NCBI RefSeq assembly: GCF_028294535.1
Contig: NZ_JAQBIE010000017.1
Span: 1-64,000 of the forward strand
Reading direction: 5' to 3'
DNA: 64,000 nucleotides
Source of the DNA: Paracoccus onchidii
GTDB lineage: Bacteria > Pseudomonadota > Alphaproteobacteria > Rhodobacterales > Rhodobacteraceae
The notes under the pieces are model-generated. The model was not told where the DNA came from and made no database searches. It saw only the letters and a program-made list of their open reading frames with translations. Numbering within the stretch: position 1 is the stretch's first letter; each line of letters begins with the position of its first letter. The translations under genes were made by a program, and so were the position numbers. This document shows positions 20,319-29,296 of this stretch, one piece after another.

Positions 20319-20351
20319 TTGTGATCACAGCAGATGCGCACGTGATCACAA
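20319..20351 (+). promoter_or_regulatory. 33-bp tandem-palindrome operator upstream of sdhC (twin of the sucC element)
   Basis: TTGTGATCACAGCA, 8 bases, CGTGATCACAA. GTGATCAC palindromes at 20321-20328 and 20342-20349 are centred exactly 21 bp apart. TTTTTCG starts at 20368, 22.5 bp after the proximal centre (23.5 bp in the sucC copy). Outside the 8-base spacer, all 25 element bases are identical to the sucC copy, in the same orientation relative to the gene. It lies about 155 bp upstream of the sdhC start. The rest of the 236-bp gap shows no gene. Confidence 0.7.
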
Positions 20352-20504
20352 ACCATGAAAACCGCAGTTTTTCGTTGCGCGGGGTGGCATAACCGGGTGA
20401 CAGATGGCAGAAATACGGCCAGAAGCATCGTCAATCGCCAGCCTGCGCGGCCAGCCAAAAGCCTGCGACGGGTCGAGCTTGAACCGACAAAGGAGGGCCG
20501 CACC

Positions 20505-20897
20505 ATGGCCGATGTGAACCGGGGTAACCGGCCGCTTTCCCCCCATCTTCAGGTCTACAAACTGCCAATTGCGGCTGTGACCTCTATCCTGACGCGGATC
20601 ACCGGCCATGCGCTGGTTGCAGGTGTGCTGCTGCTTGTGTGGTGGCTGGTCGCGGCCGTCAGCGGGCCAGAGGCCTTTGCATGCGCGGATTGGGTCGTGC
20701 GGTCCTGGATCGGCTTCATCGTCCTGACCGGGGCGGCCTGGGCGCTGTGGTATCACACGCTGGCCGGTATCCGGCACCTGTTCTACGACGCCGGCATCGG
20801 GCTGGAAATCGACGAGGCACGCAAATCGTCCTGGGCAATCATCATTGGTTCGGTCGTTCTGACGCTGATCTCTCTGATCTTATTCTTCATCGGTTGA
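20505..20897 (+). CDS. sdhC: Succinate dehydrogenase cytochrome b556 subunit
   Basis: 130 residues from the ATG at 20505 (AAAGGAGGG upstream); the longer frame to 20355 runs through the promoter region and is rejected. Shows the SdhC signature RPLSPHLQVYK at the N-terminus and three membrane helices. HTLAGIRHLFYD carries the conserved heme b ligand histidine. It anchors SdhAB in the membrane and takes part in quinone binding. Confidence 0.95.
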   Translation: MADVNRGNRPLSPHLQVYKLPIAAVTSILTRITGHALVAGVLLLVWWLVAAVSGPEAFACADWVVRSWIGFIVLTGAAWALWYHTLAGIRHLFYDAGIGLEIDEARKSSWAIIIGSVVLTLISLILFFIG

Positions 20898-20911
20898 GTG
20901 AGGGCAAAATC

Positions 20912-21298
20912 ATGCGTTACATCACCCCCCGCAAAGCTGCGACCGGCATGGGCTCGGCCCGCTCCGGAACCCAACATCATTGGGCCATGACCGTCAGCGC
21001 CTGTGCGCTGGTCCTGCTGACGCCGGCATTCCTGCTGGTGGTCGGCAGCGCCATAGGTCTGCCGCGCGAAGGCGTGATCGCCTATTTCGGGCGCCCTTAT
21101 CCCGGCATCGTGACGGCGCTGTTCGTCATCGTCGGCATGGTGCATTTCATGAAGGGCACCCGGATCATGATCGACGACTATATTTACAACACCGAACGCA
21201 AGGTGGCGATCATCGCATCGGTTATCTTTGGCTGGGCCGTCATTTCGGCGGCGGTCTTCGCTTTGGCGAAGATGGCGTTCATCACCATTGCGATCTGA
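20912..21298 (+). CDS. sdhD: Succinate dehydrogenase hydrophobic membrane anchor subunit
   Basis: 128 residues, starting [21 protein letters not shown] and containing three hydrophobic helices. The [10 protein letters not shown] segment after VGMVHFMKG is the usual SdhD motif, with the histidine and aspartate near the quinone/heme site. It lies 14 bp after sdhC and 7 bp before sdhA. Sequence conservation is lower than for the other subunits, but position and topology make the call secure. Confidence 0.93.
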   Translation: MRYITPRKAATGMGSARSGTQHHWAMTVSACALVLLTPAFLLVVGSAIGLPREGVIAYFGRPYPGIVTALFVIVGMVHFMKGTRIMIDDYIYNTERKVAIIASVIFGWAVISAAVFALAKMAFITIAI

Positions 21299-21305
21299 GG
21301 ATAAC

Positions 21306-23108
21306 ATGGCTGCTTACGAAACCCATACGCATGAATACGACGTGGTTGTTGTCGGGGCCGGGGGCGCCGGTCTGCGCGCCACGCTGGGGATGGCGGAACA
21401 GGGCCTGCGCACGGCCTGCGTGACCAAGGTCTTCCCGACCCGTTCCCACACCGTTGCCGCGCAGGGCGGCATCGCCGCCAGCCTGTCCAACATGGGCCCC
21501 GATAACTGGCAGTGGCATATGTATGACACCGTCAAGGGCAGTGACTGGCTGGGCGATACCGACGCCATGGAATACCTGGCCCGCGAAGCGCCCAAGGCGG
21601 TCTACGAGCTGGAACATTACGGTGTGCCCTTCTCGCGCACCGAAGAGGGCAAGATCTATCAGCGCCCCTTTGGCGGCCACACCACCGAATTCGGTGAAGG
21701 CCCCCCCGTGCAGCGCACCTGCGCCGCCGCCGACCGGACCGGCCACGCCATCCTGCACACGCTGTATGGCCAATCGCTGAAGAACAACGCTGAATTCTTC
21801 ATCGAATATTTCGCGCTGGACCTGATCATCACCGACGGGGCCTGCACCGGGGTTGTCTGCTGGAAGCTGGACGACGGCACGATGCATGTCTTCAACGCCA
21901 AGATGGTGGTGCTGGCGACCGGCGGCTATGGCCGCGCCTATTTCAGCGCGACCAGCGCCCATACCTGCACCGGCGATGGTGGCGGCATGGTTGCCCGCGC
22001 TGGCCTGCCGCTGCAGGACATGGAATTCGTGCAGTTCCATCCGACCGGCATCTATGGCTCGGGCTGCCTGATCACCGAAGGCGCGCGCGGCGAAGGCGGC
22101 TATCTGACCAACAGCGAGGGCGAACGCTTCATGGAGCGTTACGCACCGACCTACAAGGATCTGGCCAGCCGCGATGTCGTGTCACGCTGCATCACCATGG
22201 AGATCCGTGAAGGACGCGGCGTGGGTGAGCACAAGGACCACATGTTCCTGAACCTCATGCATCTGCCGCCCGAAAGCCTTGCCGAACGCCTGCCCGGGAT
22301 CAGTGAATCCGCCAAGATTTTTGCGGGTGTGGACGTGACGCGCGATCCGATCCCGATTTTGCCGACCGTTCACTATAACATGGGCGGTATTCCCACGAAT
22401 TACTGGGGCGAGGTTCTGAACCCGACCGCAGAAAATCCCGATCAGGTCTTTCCTGGGCTTATGGCTGTCGGCGAAGCCGGATGTGCCAGCGTGCATGGCG
22501 CAAACAGGCTTGGCTCGAACTCGCTGATCGATCTGGTTGTCTTTGGGCGCGCCGCCGCAATTCGCGCGGGTGCGATCGTGGATCGCGAATCGGCCGTTCC
22601 GGCGACCAACCAGCAAGAGGTGGACAAGGCGCTGGATCGCTTTGACAGCCTTCGCAACGCGTCGGGGGGCACCGGCACCGCGGATCTGCGCCTTGAAATG
22701 CAAAAAACCATGCAGGCCGACGCCGCCGTTTTCCGGACCGACAAGACGTTGGCTGAAGGCAAGGATAAAATGGGCGGAATTGCCGCCAAGCTGGACGATC
22801 TGCATGTCACCGACCGCGGCCTGATCTGGAATACGGATCTGATGGAAACGCTTGAACTGACGAACCTGATGCCAAACGCATTGGCGACGATTGTCGGTGC
22901 CGAAGCACGCAAGGAAAGCCGCGGCGCACATGCGCACGAGGACTATCCGGATCGCGATGACAGCAATTGGCGCAAGCATTCGCTTGCGTGGGTCGATGGA
23001 AACGAGGTTAAACTTGCCTATCGTCCCGTCCATCTGGAGCCTTTGACAAAGGCCGAGGAAGGCGGAATCGAGCTGAAGAAAATTGCTCCGAAGAAAAGGG
23101 TTTATTGA
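21306..23108 (+). CDS. sdhA: Succinate dehydrogenase flavoprotein subunit
   Basis: 600 residues from the ATG at 21306 (GAGGATAAC upstream). FAD-binding [16 protein letters not shown], the covalent FAD histidine His48 in [10 protein letters not shown], substrate-binding [17 protein letters not shown], and [12 protein letters not shown]. It oxidises succinate to fumarate and passes electrons to SdhB. The stop overlaps the next start (TGATG), which couples it to the following lipoprotein gene rather than directly to sdhB. Confidence 0.97.
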   Translation: MAAYETHTHEYDVVVVGAGGAGLRATLGMAEQGLRTACVTKVFPTRSHTVAAQGGIAASLSNMGPDNWQWHMYDTVKGSDWLGDTDAMEYLAREAPKAVYELEHYGVPFSRTEEGKIYQRPFGGHTTEFGEGPPVQRTCAAADRTGHAILHTLYGQSLKNNAEFFIEYFALDLIITDGACTGVVCWKLDDGTMHVFNAKMVVLATGGYGRAYFSATSAHTCTGDGGGMVARAGLPLQDMEFVQFHPTGIYGSGCLITEGARGEGGYLTNSEGERFMERYAPTYKDLASRDVVSRCITMEIREGRGVGEHKDHMFLNLMHLPPESLAERLPGISESAKIFAGVDVTRDPIPILPTVHYNMGGIPTNYWGEVLNPTAENPDQVFPGLMAVGEAGCASVHGANRLGSNSLIDLVVFGRAAAIRAGAIVDRESAVPATNQQEVDKALDRFDSLRNASGGTGTADLRLEMQKTMQADAAVFRTDKTLAEGKDKMGGIAAKLDDLHVTDRGLIWNTDLMETLELTNLMPNALATIVGAEARKESRGAHAHEDYPDRDDSNWRKHSLAWVDGNEVKLAYRPVHLEPLTKAEEGGIELKKIAPKKRVY

Positions 23109-23476
23109 TGCGTTTTCAACTGACAGCAATCTGCGGTGCCGCCGCTTTGACCTTGGCTGCATGTGTTGCGCCGCTGCCGACCACCGGTCCGGCACCGACG
23201 GCACCGGTTACGACCGCGCCGACAACGCTTGATGCCGCGTCGCGCCAGGCCGCGCGCACGGTCATCAACTCGGAAATGCAGAAGCGCCTGCCTGGTGTGA
23301 ATGTTGCACCCTACACCGATTGTGTCGTGAACAACGCCACGACCGCCGAAATGATCGACATTGCGCAGATGTCGGCGGCAGGATCGGTTGGTGCGGCTGA
23401 CAGCGTTGCATCGATCGTTTCGCGTCCGGCAACGACCCAGTGTATCGCCAGCGCAGCAAGCTCGGCTTCGACCTGA
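23108..23476 (+). CDS. Small secreted lipoprotein of unknown function inside the sdh operon
   Basis: 122 residues starting [19 protein letters not shown], a clear lipoprotein signal with lipobox LAAC. A proline/threonine-rich linker follows, then a region with two cysteines (TDCVV and TQCIA) and alanine/serine-rich segments. Its ATG shares one base with the sdhA stop. No known domain is recognised. The two spaced cysteines suggest one disulfide in the periplasm. Confidence 0.75.
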   Translation: MRFQLTAICGAAALTLAACVAPLPTTGPAPTAPVTTAPTTLDAASRQAARTVINSEMQKRLPGVNVAPYTDCVVNNATTAEMIDIAQMSAAGSVGAADSVASIVSRPATTQCIASAASSAST

Positions 23477-23480
23477 TCCG

Positions 23481-23801
23481 ATGCTTGCGCGGATCGCCAT
23501 GACACTTGCGTTGCCGCTGGTGACGTTCGTTTCGGCCTGTGGACCGGTGCCGGTCGAGCAGGCCGAGGCGAGCTGCCTGCGCGATGCAGAGCTGGCAGCG
23601 CGACCGCGTGGCGAAGTCAGAATGGGCGTTCTGGCAGGGTCCGGGGGGTATCAGGGCGTTGCCGGGCAGATCGATCTGGATGTGTCGACCGACTATCTGG
23701 CCGGACGAGATCCCTCTGATGTCTATAATAAATGTGTGATCAGGCGGTCAGGGCAATATCCGACACGCTCGCTTCATGATCAGCCGAATTGGCGGGGCTG
23801 A
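23481..23801 (+). CDS. Small lipoprotein-like protein of unknown function
   Basis: 106 residues from the ATG at 23481; the longer frame overlaps the previous gene. N-terminal MLARIAMTLALPLVTFVSAC predicts a lipoprotein. The mature part contains RDAELAARPRGEVRMGVLAGSGGYQGVAGQ and ends RSGQYPTRSLHDQP. The LAARPRGEV pattern with a repeated glycine-rich strand occurs in small outer-membrane-associated proteins of this group, but no function is known. It follows the previous gene by 4 bp. Confidence 0.65.
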   Translation: MLARIAMTLALPLVTFVSACGPVPVEQAEASCLRDAELAARPRGEVRMGVLAGSGGYQGVAGQIDLDVSTDYLAGRDPSDVYNKCVIRRSGQYPTRSLHDQPNWRG

Positions 23802-23803
23802 GG

Positions 23804-24655
23804 ATGTCGGTTGCGAACATTCACCGCACTGGCAAGCTCCGGCGCCGGCTCATCATGCATCTTGGCGTGCACAAGACCAGCAGCACCGCTATTCAGCGGC
23901 ATCTTTATCGAAATGCCGGCCTGCTGTCTGATCAATTGGTCGTGCGAACACCGGCTCCCGGGACCGCGATGCAATCGCTGGGACAGGCCGCGATGCGGTA
24001 TAGTCTGGCGCCCAGCCGCGATTGCGAAAAGCTGTTGCAACTGGCTGTTGAGGAACTGCTTGACGATTTGCCCGCCAATGATCTGCCGGTTCTGGTCAGC
24101 CATGAAAATGCAGCCGGGGCACCACCGGGAAAGGGTGGTGAAACCCGCCTGTATCCGATGATGCCCAGGATCGCCGCAAAGATCGCCGAATGGGCGCATG
24201 AATATGACACGAGCTTTGTGTTCTATAGCCGCAACATGAACGCTTGGCGGTCCAGTCTATGGGCTCAGGTTGTCCGCAGCGAAGGATATAGCCGCGGATT
24301 GGATGACTTTATCGCAGAAACCACAGAGCTGCCCGGTTGGGGCGATCTGCGCAAGAGGATGGGGCGGGCCGTCGGGGCAGAGCGCGTTCTGCGCTTGCGC
24401 CTTGAAGACGAAGCGGCCTATGCGCGTCCGGGTACGCAATTGTTGCGCCATGCCGGGCTGACAGATGAGGCGATTTCCGCCATGCCCGAACTGTCCGGAT
24501 CGTCGAACGAGCGGCTGCGCCCTGCAGCCACAGAATTTATCAGGCAAGTGAATGGCTTGTCCTTGAATCCTCATGCCCGCCGAAAGGTTGCCGATCTGGT
24601 TGCCCAGGCGCAGCACCTGTTTACGGCCGAGACGCCGTCCGAAGGCGCTCTTTGA
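23804..24655 (+). CDS. Sulfotransferase-like P-loop protein between sdhA and sdhB
   Basis: 283 residues from the ATG at 23804. After a basic start it reads MHLGVHKTSSTAIQRHL. This is the 5'-PAPS-binding loop pattern (HKTG/S-ST-x-IQ) of bacterial sulfotransferase-like proteins, followed by alternating strand-helix segments with FVFYSRNMNAWRSSLWAQ (3'-PAPS region) and a C-terminal helical part. The family transfers sulfate from PAPS to sugars or other acceptors; the acceptor is unknown. It is in the same operon frame as sdhA-sdhB, only 2 bp after the previous stop and 12 bp before sdhB. Confidence 0.7.
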   Translation: MSVANIHRTGKLRRRLIMHLGVHKTSSTAIQRHLYRNAGLLSDQLVVRTPAPGTAMQSLGQAAMRYSLAPSRDCEKLLQLAVEELLDDLPANDLPVLVSHENAAGAPPGKGGETRLYPMMPRIAAKIAEWAHEYDTSFVFYSRNMNAWRSSLWAQVVRSEGYSRGLDDFIAETTELPGWGDLRKRMGRAVGAERVLRLRLEDEAAYARPGTQLLRHAGLTDEAISAMPELSGSSNERLRPAATEFIRQVNGLSLNPHARRKVADLVAQAQHLFTAETPSEGAL

Positions 24656-24667
24656 AAGGAGTAACCC

Positions 24668-25447
24668 ATGGTTCAGTTCACACTTCCCAAGAACAGCCAG
24701 ATCACGGTCGGCAAGACCTGGCCCAAGCCCGAAGGGGCAACGAATGTGAAGAAGTTCCAGATCTATCGCTGGGATCCCGATACGGGCGAGAACCCGCGGT
24801 TGGATACCTATTTCGTCGATCTGGATAAATGCGGTCCGATGGTTCTGGACGCGCTGATCAAGATCAAGAACGAGATCGACCCGACTTTGTCATTCCGCCG
24901 GTCATGCCGCGAAGGGATCTGTGGATCCTGCGCGATGAATATCGGTGGGGGCAATCATCTGGCATGTATCTATGGCATCGACGAGGTTCAGGGCGATGTC
25001 GCGATCTATCCCTTGCCGCATATGCCGGTGGTCAAGGATCTGGTTCCGGATCTGACGCATTTCTATGCGCAACATGCCAGCGTGAATCCCTATCTGATGA
25101 CCAAATCGCCCACGCCGGGCAAAGAGTGGAAGCAGTCGATCGAGGATCGCAAGAAGCTGGACGGGCTTTACGAGTGCATCTTGTGCGCGTCCTGTTCGAC
25201 CGCATGCCCCAGCTATTGGTGGAACGGCGATCGGTATCTGGGCCCGGCGGCGCTGCTGCATGCCTATCGCTGGATCATCGACAGCCGTGACGAGGCCACG
25301 GGCGAGCGTCTGGATGAGCTGGAAGATCCGTTCAAGCTGTATCGTTGCCACACGATCATGAACTGCACCAACACCTGCCCGAAGGGGCTGAACCCGGCGA
25401 AGGCGATTGCCTCGATCAAGCATATGATGGTCGATCGCGCGGTCTGA
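24668..25447 (+). CDS. sdhB: Succinate dehydrogenase iron-sulfur subunit
   Basis: 259 residues, ATG after AAAGGAGTAACCC. Contains the [2Fe-2S] site [16 protein letters not shown], the [4Fe-4S] site [17 protein letters not shown] and the [3Fe-4S] site [17 protein letters not shown]. It carries electrons from SdhA to quinone. It is the last gene of the sdh unit, followed by a strong terminator at 25499-25536. Confidence 0.97.
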   Translation: MVQFTLPKNSQITVGKTWPKPEGATNVKKFQIYRWDPDTGENPRLDTYFVDLDKCGPMVLDALIKIKNEIDPTLSFRRSCREGICGSCAMNIGGGNHLACIYGIDEVQGDVAIYPLPHMPVVKDLVPDLTHFYAQHASVNPYLMTKSPTPGKEWKQSIEDRKKLDGLYECILCASCSTACPSYWWNGDRYLGPAALLHAYRWIIDSRDEATGERLDELEDPFKLYRCHTIMNCTNTCPKGLNPAKAIASIKHMMVDRAV

Positions 25448-25449
25448 TT

Positions 25450-25498
25450 TCGGCGCCGGGGGCCCGCCCCCGGACCCCTGGGATATTTCGACAAAGAA
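25450..25498 (+). repeat. Possible dispersed Rhodobacteraceae element after sdhB
   Basis: The stretch GGGGGCCCGCCCCCGGACCCC, then TGGGATATTT and a purine-rich AAAGAAGAAG, closely resembles a short palindromic sequence often seen after genes in this family. It contains a GGGGCCC/GGGCCCC-type inverted core. Its recurrence could not be tested because only one copy is in the window. Confidence 0.4.
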
Positions 25499-25540
25499 GA
25501 AGGGCCGAGGGTGGAAACACCTTCGGCCCTTTCGATTTTG
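25499..25540. terminator. Bidirectional terminator between sdhB and glyS
   Basis: AGGGCCGAGG (25501-25510) pairs with CCTTCGGCCCT (25520-25530). On the plus strand it is followed by TTTCGATTTT. On the minus strand the sequence past the stem is TTCTTCTTT. It therefore serves both the sdh operon and the convergent glyS unit. Confidence 0.85.
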
Positions 25541-25554
25541 GGATATGGCGGAGG

Positions 25555-27780
25555 TCAGCCCTCGATGTGGGTGAAATCGGCGATCTGGCGGCCGGCCTCG
25601 CGGATGCGGCTGAGCAGGTTCAGGCGGTTGCGGCGGACGATCTGGTTGTCGCTGTTGACCTGAACCGCCTCGAAGAAGGCGTCGATGGGCGCGCGCAGGG
25701 CCGCGATGGCGGTCATGGCGGCGGGGAAATCTTCGGAGGCGGTGGCCTGTTTGATCGCGGGTTCGGCGGTGTCGAGGGCGGCGAAGAGGGCGCGTTCCTC
25801 GTCGGTTTCGGCGAATTTGACATCGGCCCCGAAGCTGTATTCGACGCCGTCCTTTTCCTCGGCCTGGGTCAGGATGTTGCTGGCGCGTTTCAGGCCCTGG
25901 GTCAGGTTCTGGCCATTTTCGGTCGCCATCATGTCGTTCAGCGCGGTGGCGCGGTTCACGACCAGCACGAGGTCGTCGTTGCCCGGTTGGGCAAGGACGG
26001 CGTCGATGATGTCGTGGCGGATGCCCTGATCGCGGAGATAGACCTTGAGGCGGTCGTGGAGGAAGGAGAGGAGGTCGTCGGTGATTGATCCCGCAGCCTC
26101 TTTCAATTTTTCAATATCCGCCCGGTAGCGATCCGATGTCGCTGCTCCCATTTTGTTCAGAATCGTGCGTGCATCATCCTCGTACCCCAAGGACGCCAGT
26201 TTGCTGACGAGCTCGCGATCTCTGGGTGCGGTGTCGTGGTGATCGGTTACTACGCGCTTGATAACTGGCCAGAACATTAGGTTCTTCGCTGTGAAGCGTA
26301 CTCCATTCTCGAGTACCGAACGAATAACCCCTAGCGCCGCGCGACGCAGCGCGAAAGGATCCTTGGAACCGGTTGGCTTTTCATCAATCGCCCAGAACCC
26401 TGTCAGCGTATCAATCTTGTCGGCCATTGCGACGGCGACAGAGACGGGGGCGGTGGGCACGGCGTCGGAGGGTCCCAGCGGTGAATAATGGTCGCGGGCG
26501 GCGTCGGCGACGGCTTCGGGATGGCCTGCTGCCAGCGCGTAATAGCGGCCCATGGTGCCTTGCAGTTCCGGAAACTCGCCCACCATGGCGCTGCGCAGGT
26601 CGAGTTTGGCCAGTTTCGCGGCCAGTGCGGCCTGATCGGGGCCGGTGCCGACCAGCGGGGCGATGTCGCGCGACAGCGCCGCGATGCGGGCGATGCGGTC
26701 GGCCTGGCTGCCCAGCTTGTTGTGGAAGGTCACGGATTTCAGGCCCTCGGCCCAGTTTTCCATGCCCGATTTCGCCTCGCGGAGGTCGTTTTCATAGAAG
26801 AAGGCGGCATCCGACAGGCGGGCGGCCAGAACGCGCTGATTGCCGGCGAGGATCGTCGCGCCGTCATCGGGTGTCTCGATATTGGCGACGGTGACGAAGC
26901 CTTCGATCCTGCCGGTCTTTGGGTTCTTGGCCGAGAAGAATTTCTGGTGTTCCTTCATCGAGGTTTGCAGCACCTCGGGGGGCAGGTTGAGAAAGCGGTC
27001 CTCGATCACGCCCATCAGCGGCACGGGCCATTCGACGAGGCCAGCGACCTCGGTCATCAGGGCGTCATCGGGGACGATGTCCCAGCCGCGTGCGAAGGCG
27101 AGGTTTTCGGCTTGCTGGCGGATGGCGGCTTCGCGTTCGGCGGGGTCCAGCATGACGCGGGCGCGGCGCAGCTTGGCGGCGTAATCGTCAAATCCGGTGA
27201 CGGAGAAGGCATCGGGGGCTATGAAGCGGTGGCCGCGCGTGCTGTCGCCAGCGGTGATGCCTTCGATCGTCAGGGGAACGACGGTGGCGCCGGAGTCGTC
27301 GCTGAGCAGGCAGATGATCGAATGCAGCGGGCGGACCCAGCGCATCGCGCCTGCGCCCCAGCGCATGGATTTCGGCCAGGGGAAGTTGCGGATCGTACCG
27401 TCCAGCACCTCGGCCACGATCTGATCGGCAGAGCGGCCCGGCTTTTCGATGGTGGCGAACCAGACCTGGCCCTTCTTGTCGTCGCGGGTCTCGAGCTGAT
27501 CGCGGGTCAGGCCGGTCGAGCGCAGAAAGCCTTCCAGCGCCTTTTCGGGGGCGTCGGTGCGCGGGCCCTTGCGTTCCTCGCGGGTGGTGGGGCTGCCGGC
27601 GCTGAGGCCTTCGATGGTCAGGGTCAGGCGGCGCGGGGTGCTGAACGCGCCCGCGCTGGCATAGGTCAGCCCGGCCTCGACCAGGCCGTCGGTGACCAGG
27701 CGTTTCAGATCCTCGCGCGCGCGGGCCTGCATCCGGGCGGGGATTTCCTCGGAAAAGAGTTCGATCAGCAAGTCAGGCAT
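25555..27780 (-). CDS. glyS: Glycyl-tRNA synthetase beta subunit
   Basis: 741 residues, starting [18 protein letters not shown] as in all GlyS proteins. Also has VGEFPELQGTMGRYYA and GSKDPFALRRAALGVIR, and an HD-like region with the typical WAEGLKSVTFHNKLGSQ. It pairs with GlyQ to charge tRNA-Gly, providing tRNA recognition. Overlaps the DUF6446 stop by one base. A segment at about 26090-26350 (roughly residues 477-563) has visibly lower GC and different codon use from both flanks; it covers residues from the IRSVLENGVRFTAKNL region to SITDDLLSFLHDR. Confidence 0.96.
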   Translation of the reverse strand: MPDLLIELFSEEIPARMQARAREDLKRLVTDGLVEAGLTYASAGAFSTPRRLTLTIEGLSAGSPTTREERKGPRTDAPEKALEGFLRSTGLTRDQLETRDDKKGQVWFATIEKPGRSADQIVAEVLDGTIRNFPWPKSMRWGAGAMRWVRPLHSIICLLSDDSGATVVPLTIEGITAGDSTRGHRFIAPDAFSVTGFDDYAAKLRRARVMLDPAEREAAIRQQAENLAFARGWDIVPDDALMTEVAGLVEWPVPLMGVIEDRFLNLPPEVLQTSMKEHQKFFSAKNPKTGRIEGFVTVANIETPDDGATILAGNQRVLAARLSDAAFFYENDLREAKSGMENWAEGLKSVTFHNKLGSQADRIARIAALSRDIAPLVGTGPDQAALAAKLAKLDLRSAMVGEFPELQGTMGRYYALAAGHPEAVADAARDHYSPLGPSDAVPTAPVSVAVAMADKIDTLTGFWAIDEKPTGSKDPFALRRAALGVIRSVLENGVRFTAKNLMFWPVIKRVVTDHHDTAPRDRELVSKLASLGYEDDARTILNKMGAATSDRYRADIEKLKEAAGSITDDLLSFLHDRLKVYLRDQGIRHDIIDAVLAQPGNDDLVLVVNRATALNDMMATENGQNLTQGLKRASNILTQAEEKDGVEYSFGADVKFAETDEERALFAALDTAEPAIKQATASEDFPAAMTAIAALRAPIDAFFEAVQVNSDNQIVRRNRLNLLSRIREAGRQIADFTHIEG

Positions 27781-28256
27781 CAGTCCATCACTCCGCGTTC
27801 CGGGGTCTTGTCATTAAATTGGTGCCAGCCAAAGACGCGACCGTCGGGATAGACGGCCAGCACGCGATCCACATCGGGGCGGATCTCGGACTGGCTGAGG
27901 ACGGCGCGGGCGGCGCCGGTTTCAAGGTCCTGACCGATCTGTTCGGCGTCATAGCAGTCGAACCAGCCGGGGCCGTTCAGGGGTTGGGGATCGTCAAAGG
28001 ACAGTGTCGCGTCGGGCAGGGGGGTATCCAGTTGCAGACAGGCCCGCCAGCGCAGCGGCGAGCTGTTGGCATCGATCCCTTCGAAGCCATGTGCATCCAG
28101 GGGAACGGCGCCCCCTTCGGTTTGGATCACCACGGTTGCCGCAGGACTGTCAGGGTCGATCCGGTCATAAAAACCATATTCTTGCGCATACCACATGCCG
28201 GCCCCCGCCGCGACGGTTGCCCCGATCAGGGTAAGGCCGACCAGCTTTCCGTTCAC
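27780..28256 (-). CDS. DUF6446-like small membrane-anchored protein between glyQ and glyS
   Basis: 158 residues. The start is a GTG at 28256 that overlaps the glyQ stop (GTGA); no ATG fits. It has an N-terminal membrane anchor ([21 protein letters not shown]) followed by [17 protein letters not shown], a [16 protein letters not shown] segment and a C-terminal [19 protein letters not shown] gene of this type and size recurs between glyQ and glyS in Rhodobacteraceae (recalled as DUF6446). Function unknown. It probably faces the periplasm and is coupled to both glycyl-tRNA synthetase genes. Confidence 0.75.
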   Translation of the reverse strand: MNGKLVGLTLIGATVAAGAGMWYAQEYGFYDRIDPDSPAATVVIQTEGGAVPLDAHGFEGIDANSSPLRWRACLQLDTPLPDATLSFDDPQPLNGPGWFDCYDAEQIGQDLETGAARAVLSQSEIRPDVDRVLAVYPDGRVFGWHQFNDKTPERGVMD

Positions 28257-29176
28257 GCCGTCACCCCTGCGGCATCGGTGGTCAGGAACAGGTCGGCGCA
28301 GGCCTTGGCCAGCGCCCGGACCCGACCGATATAGGCCTGACGTTCGGTGACCGAGATCACGCCGCGCGCGTCCAGCAGGTTGAACAGATGGCTGGCCTTG
28401 ATGCATTGATCATAGGCGGGGTGCGCCATCGGAATGCGGCGGCCTGCGCTGTCGGTTTCCGCGGCGGCCAGGATACGGGCGCATTCGGCCTCGGCATCCT
28501 TGAAATGCTGGAACAGCATGTCGGTATCGGCCTGATCGAAATTCCAGCGCGAATATTCCTGCTCGGTCTGGCGGAAGATATCGCCATAGGTCAGCGCGAT
28601 GGGCGCGTCGGGATCGTTGAAGGGCATGTCCATCACATGCTCGACCCCCAGAACATACATGGCCAGACGTTCCAGACCGTAGGTCAGTTCGCCCGAGACC
28701 GGTTTGCAGTCATGGCCGCCGACCTGCTGGAAATAGGTGAACTGGCTGACTTCCATGCCGTCGCACCAGACCTCCCATCCAAGGCCCCACGCGCCAAGGG
28801 TCGGGCTTTCCCAGTCATCCTCGACAAAGCGGACATCGTGGATCATCGGGTCCAGCCCGATCGCGCGCAGGCTGCCCAGATACAGGTCCTGCAGGTTCGG
28901 GGGGCTGGGTTTGATGATGACCTGATACTGGTAATAGTGCTGCAGGCGGTTCGGGTTTTCACCATAGCGGCCATCGGTCGGGCGGCGCGAGGGCTGCACA
29001 TAGGCCGCGGCCCATGACTTGCCCCCAAGCGAGCGCAGCGTTGTCGCCGGATGGAAGGTGCCCGCGCCCACTTCCATGTCATAGGGTTGCAGCACGGCGC
29101 ATCCCTGGGCCGCCCAGTAATTCTGCAGGCGCAGGATGATTTCCTGAAAACTGCGGGGTCGGTTGGGGCTGGTCAT
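28253..29176 (-). CDS. glyQ: Glycyl-tRNA synthetase alpha subunit
   Basis: 307 residues, beginning [21 protein letters not shown] at the ATG at 29176, after AAGGATGG; the longer frame to 29194 is not needed. Class II core motifs are [43 protein letters not shown] and [15 protein letters not shown]. It activates glycine; GlyS is needed for tRNA charging. The stop codon overlaps the next gene (GTGA). Confidence 0.96.
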   Translation of the reverse strand: MTSPNRPRSFQEIILRLQNYWAAQGCAVLQPYDMEVGAGTFHPATTLRSLGGKSWAAAYVQPSRRPTDGRYGENPNRLQHYYQYQVIIKPSPPNLQDLYLGSLRAIGLDPMIHDVRFVEDDWESPTLGAWGLGWEVWCDGMEVSQFTYFQQVGGHDCKPVSGELTYGLERLAMYVLGVEHVMDMPFNDPDAPIALTYGDIFRQTEQEYSRWNFDQADTDMLFQHFKDAEAECARILAAAETDSAGRRIPMAHPAYDQCIKASHLFNLLDARGVISVTERQAYIGRVRALAKACADLFLTTDAAGVTA

Positions 29177-29296
29177 CGGGCCATCCTTTTGCATAGATCA
29201 GGCAAAGTGTTGGCGCCTTCTAGGCGCGCCATCGAACAGGGTCAATAAAGGCCCAATGAACAAGGGGCGTCTTATCGCCCGAATAAGGAGAGCGGA

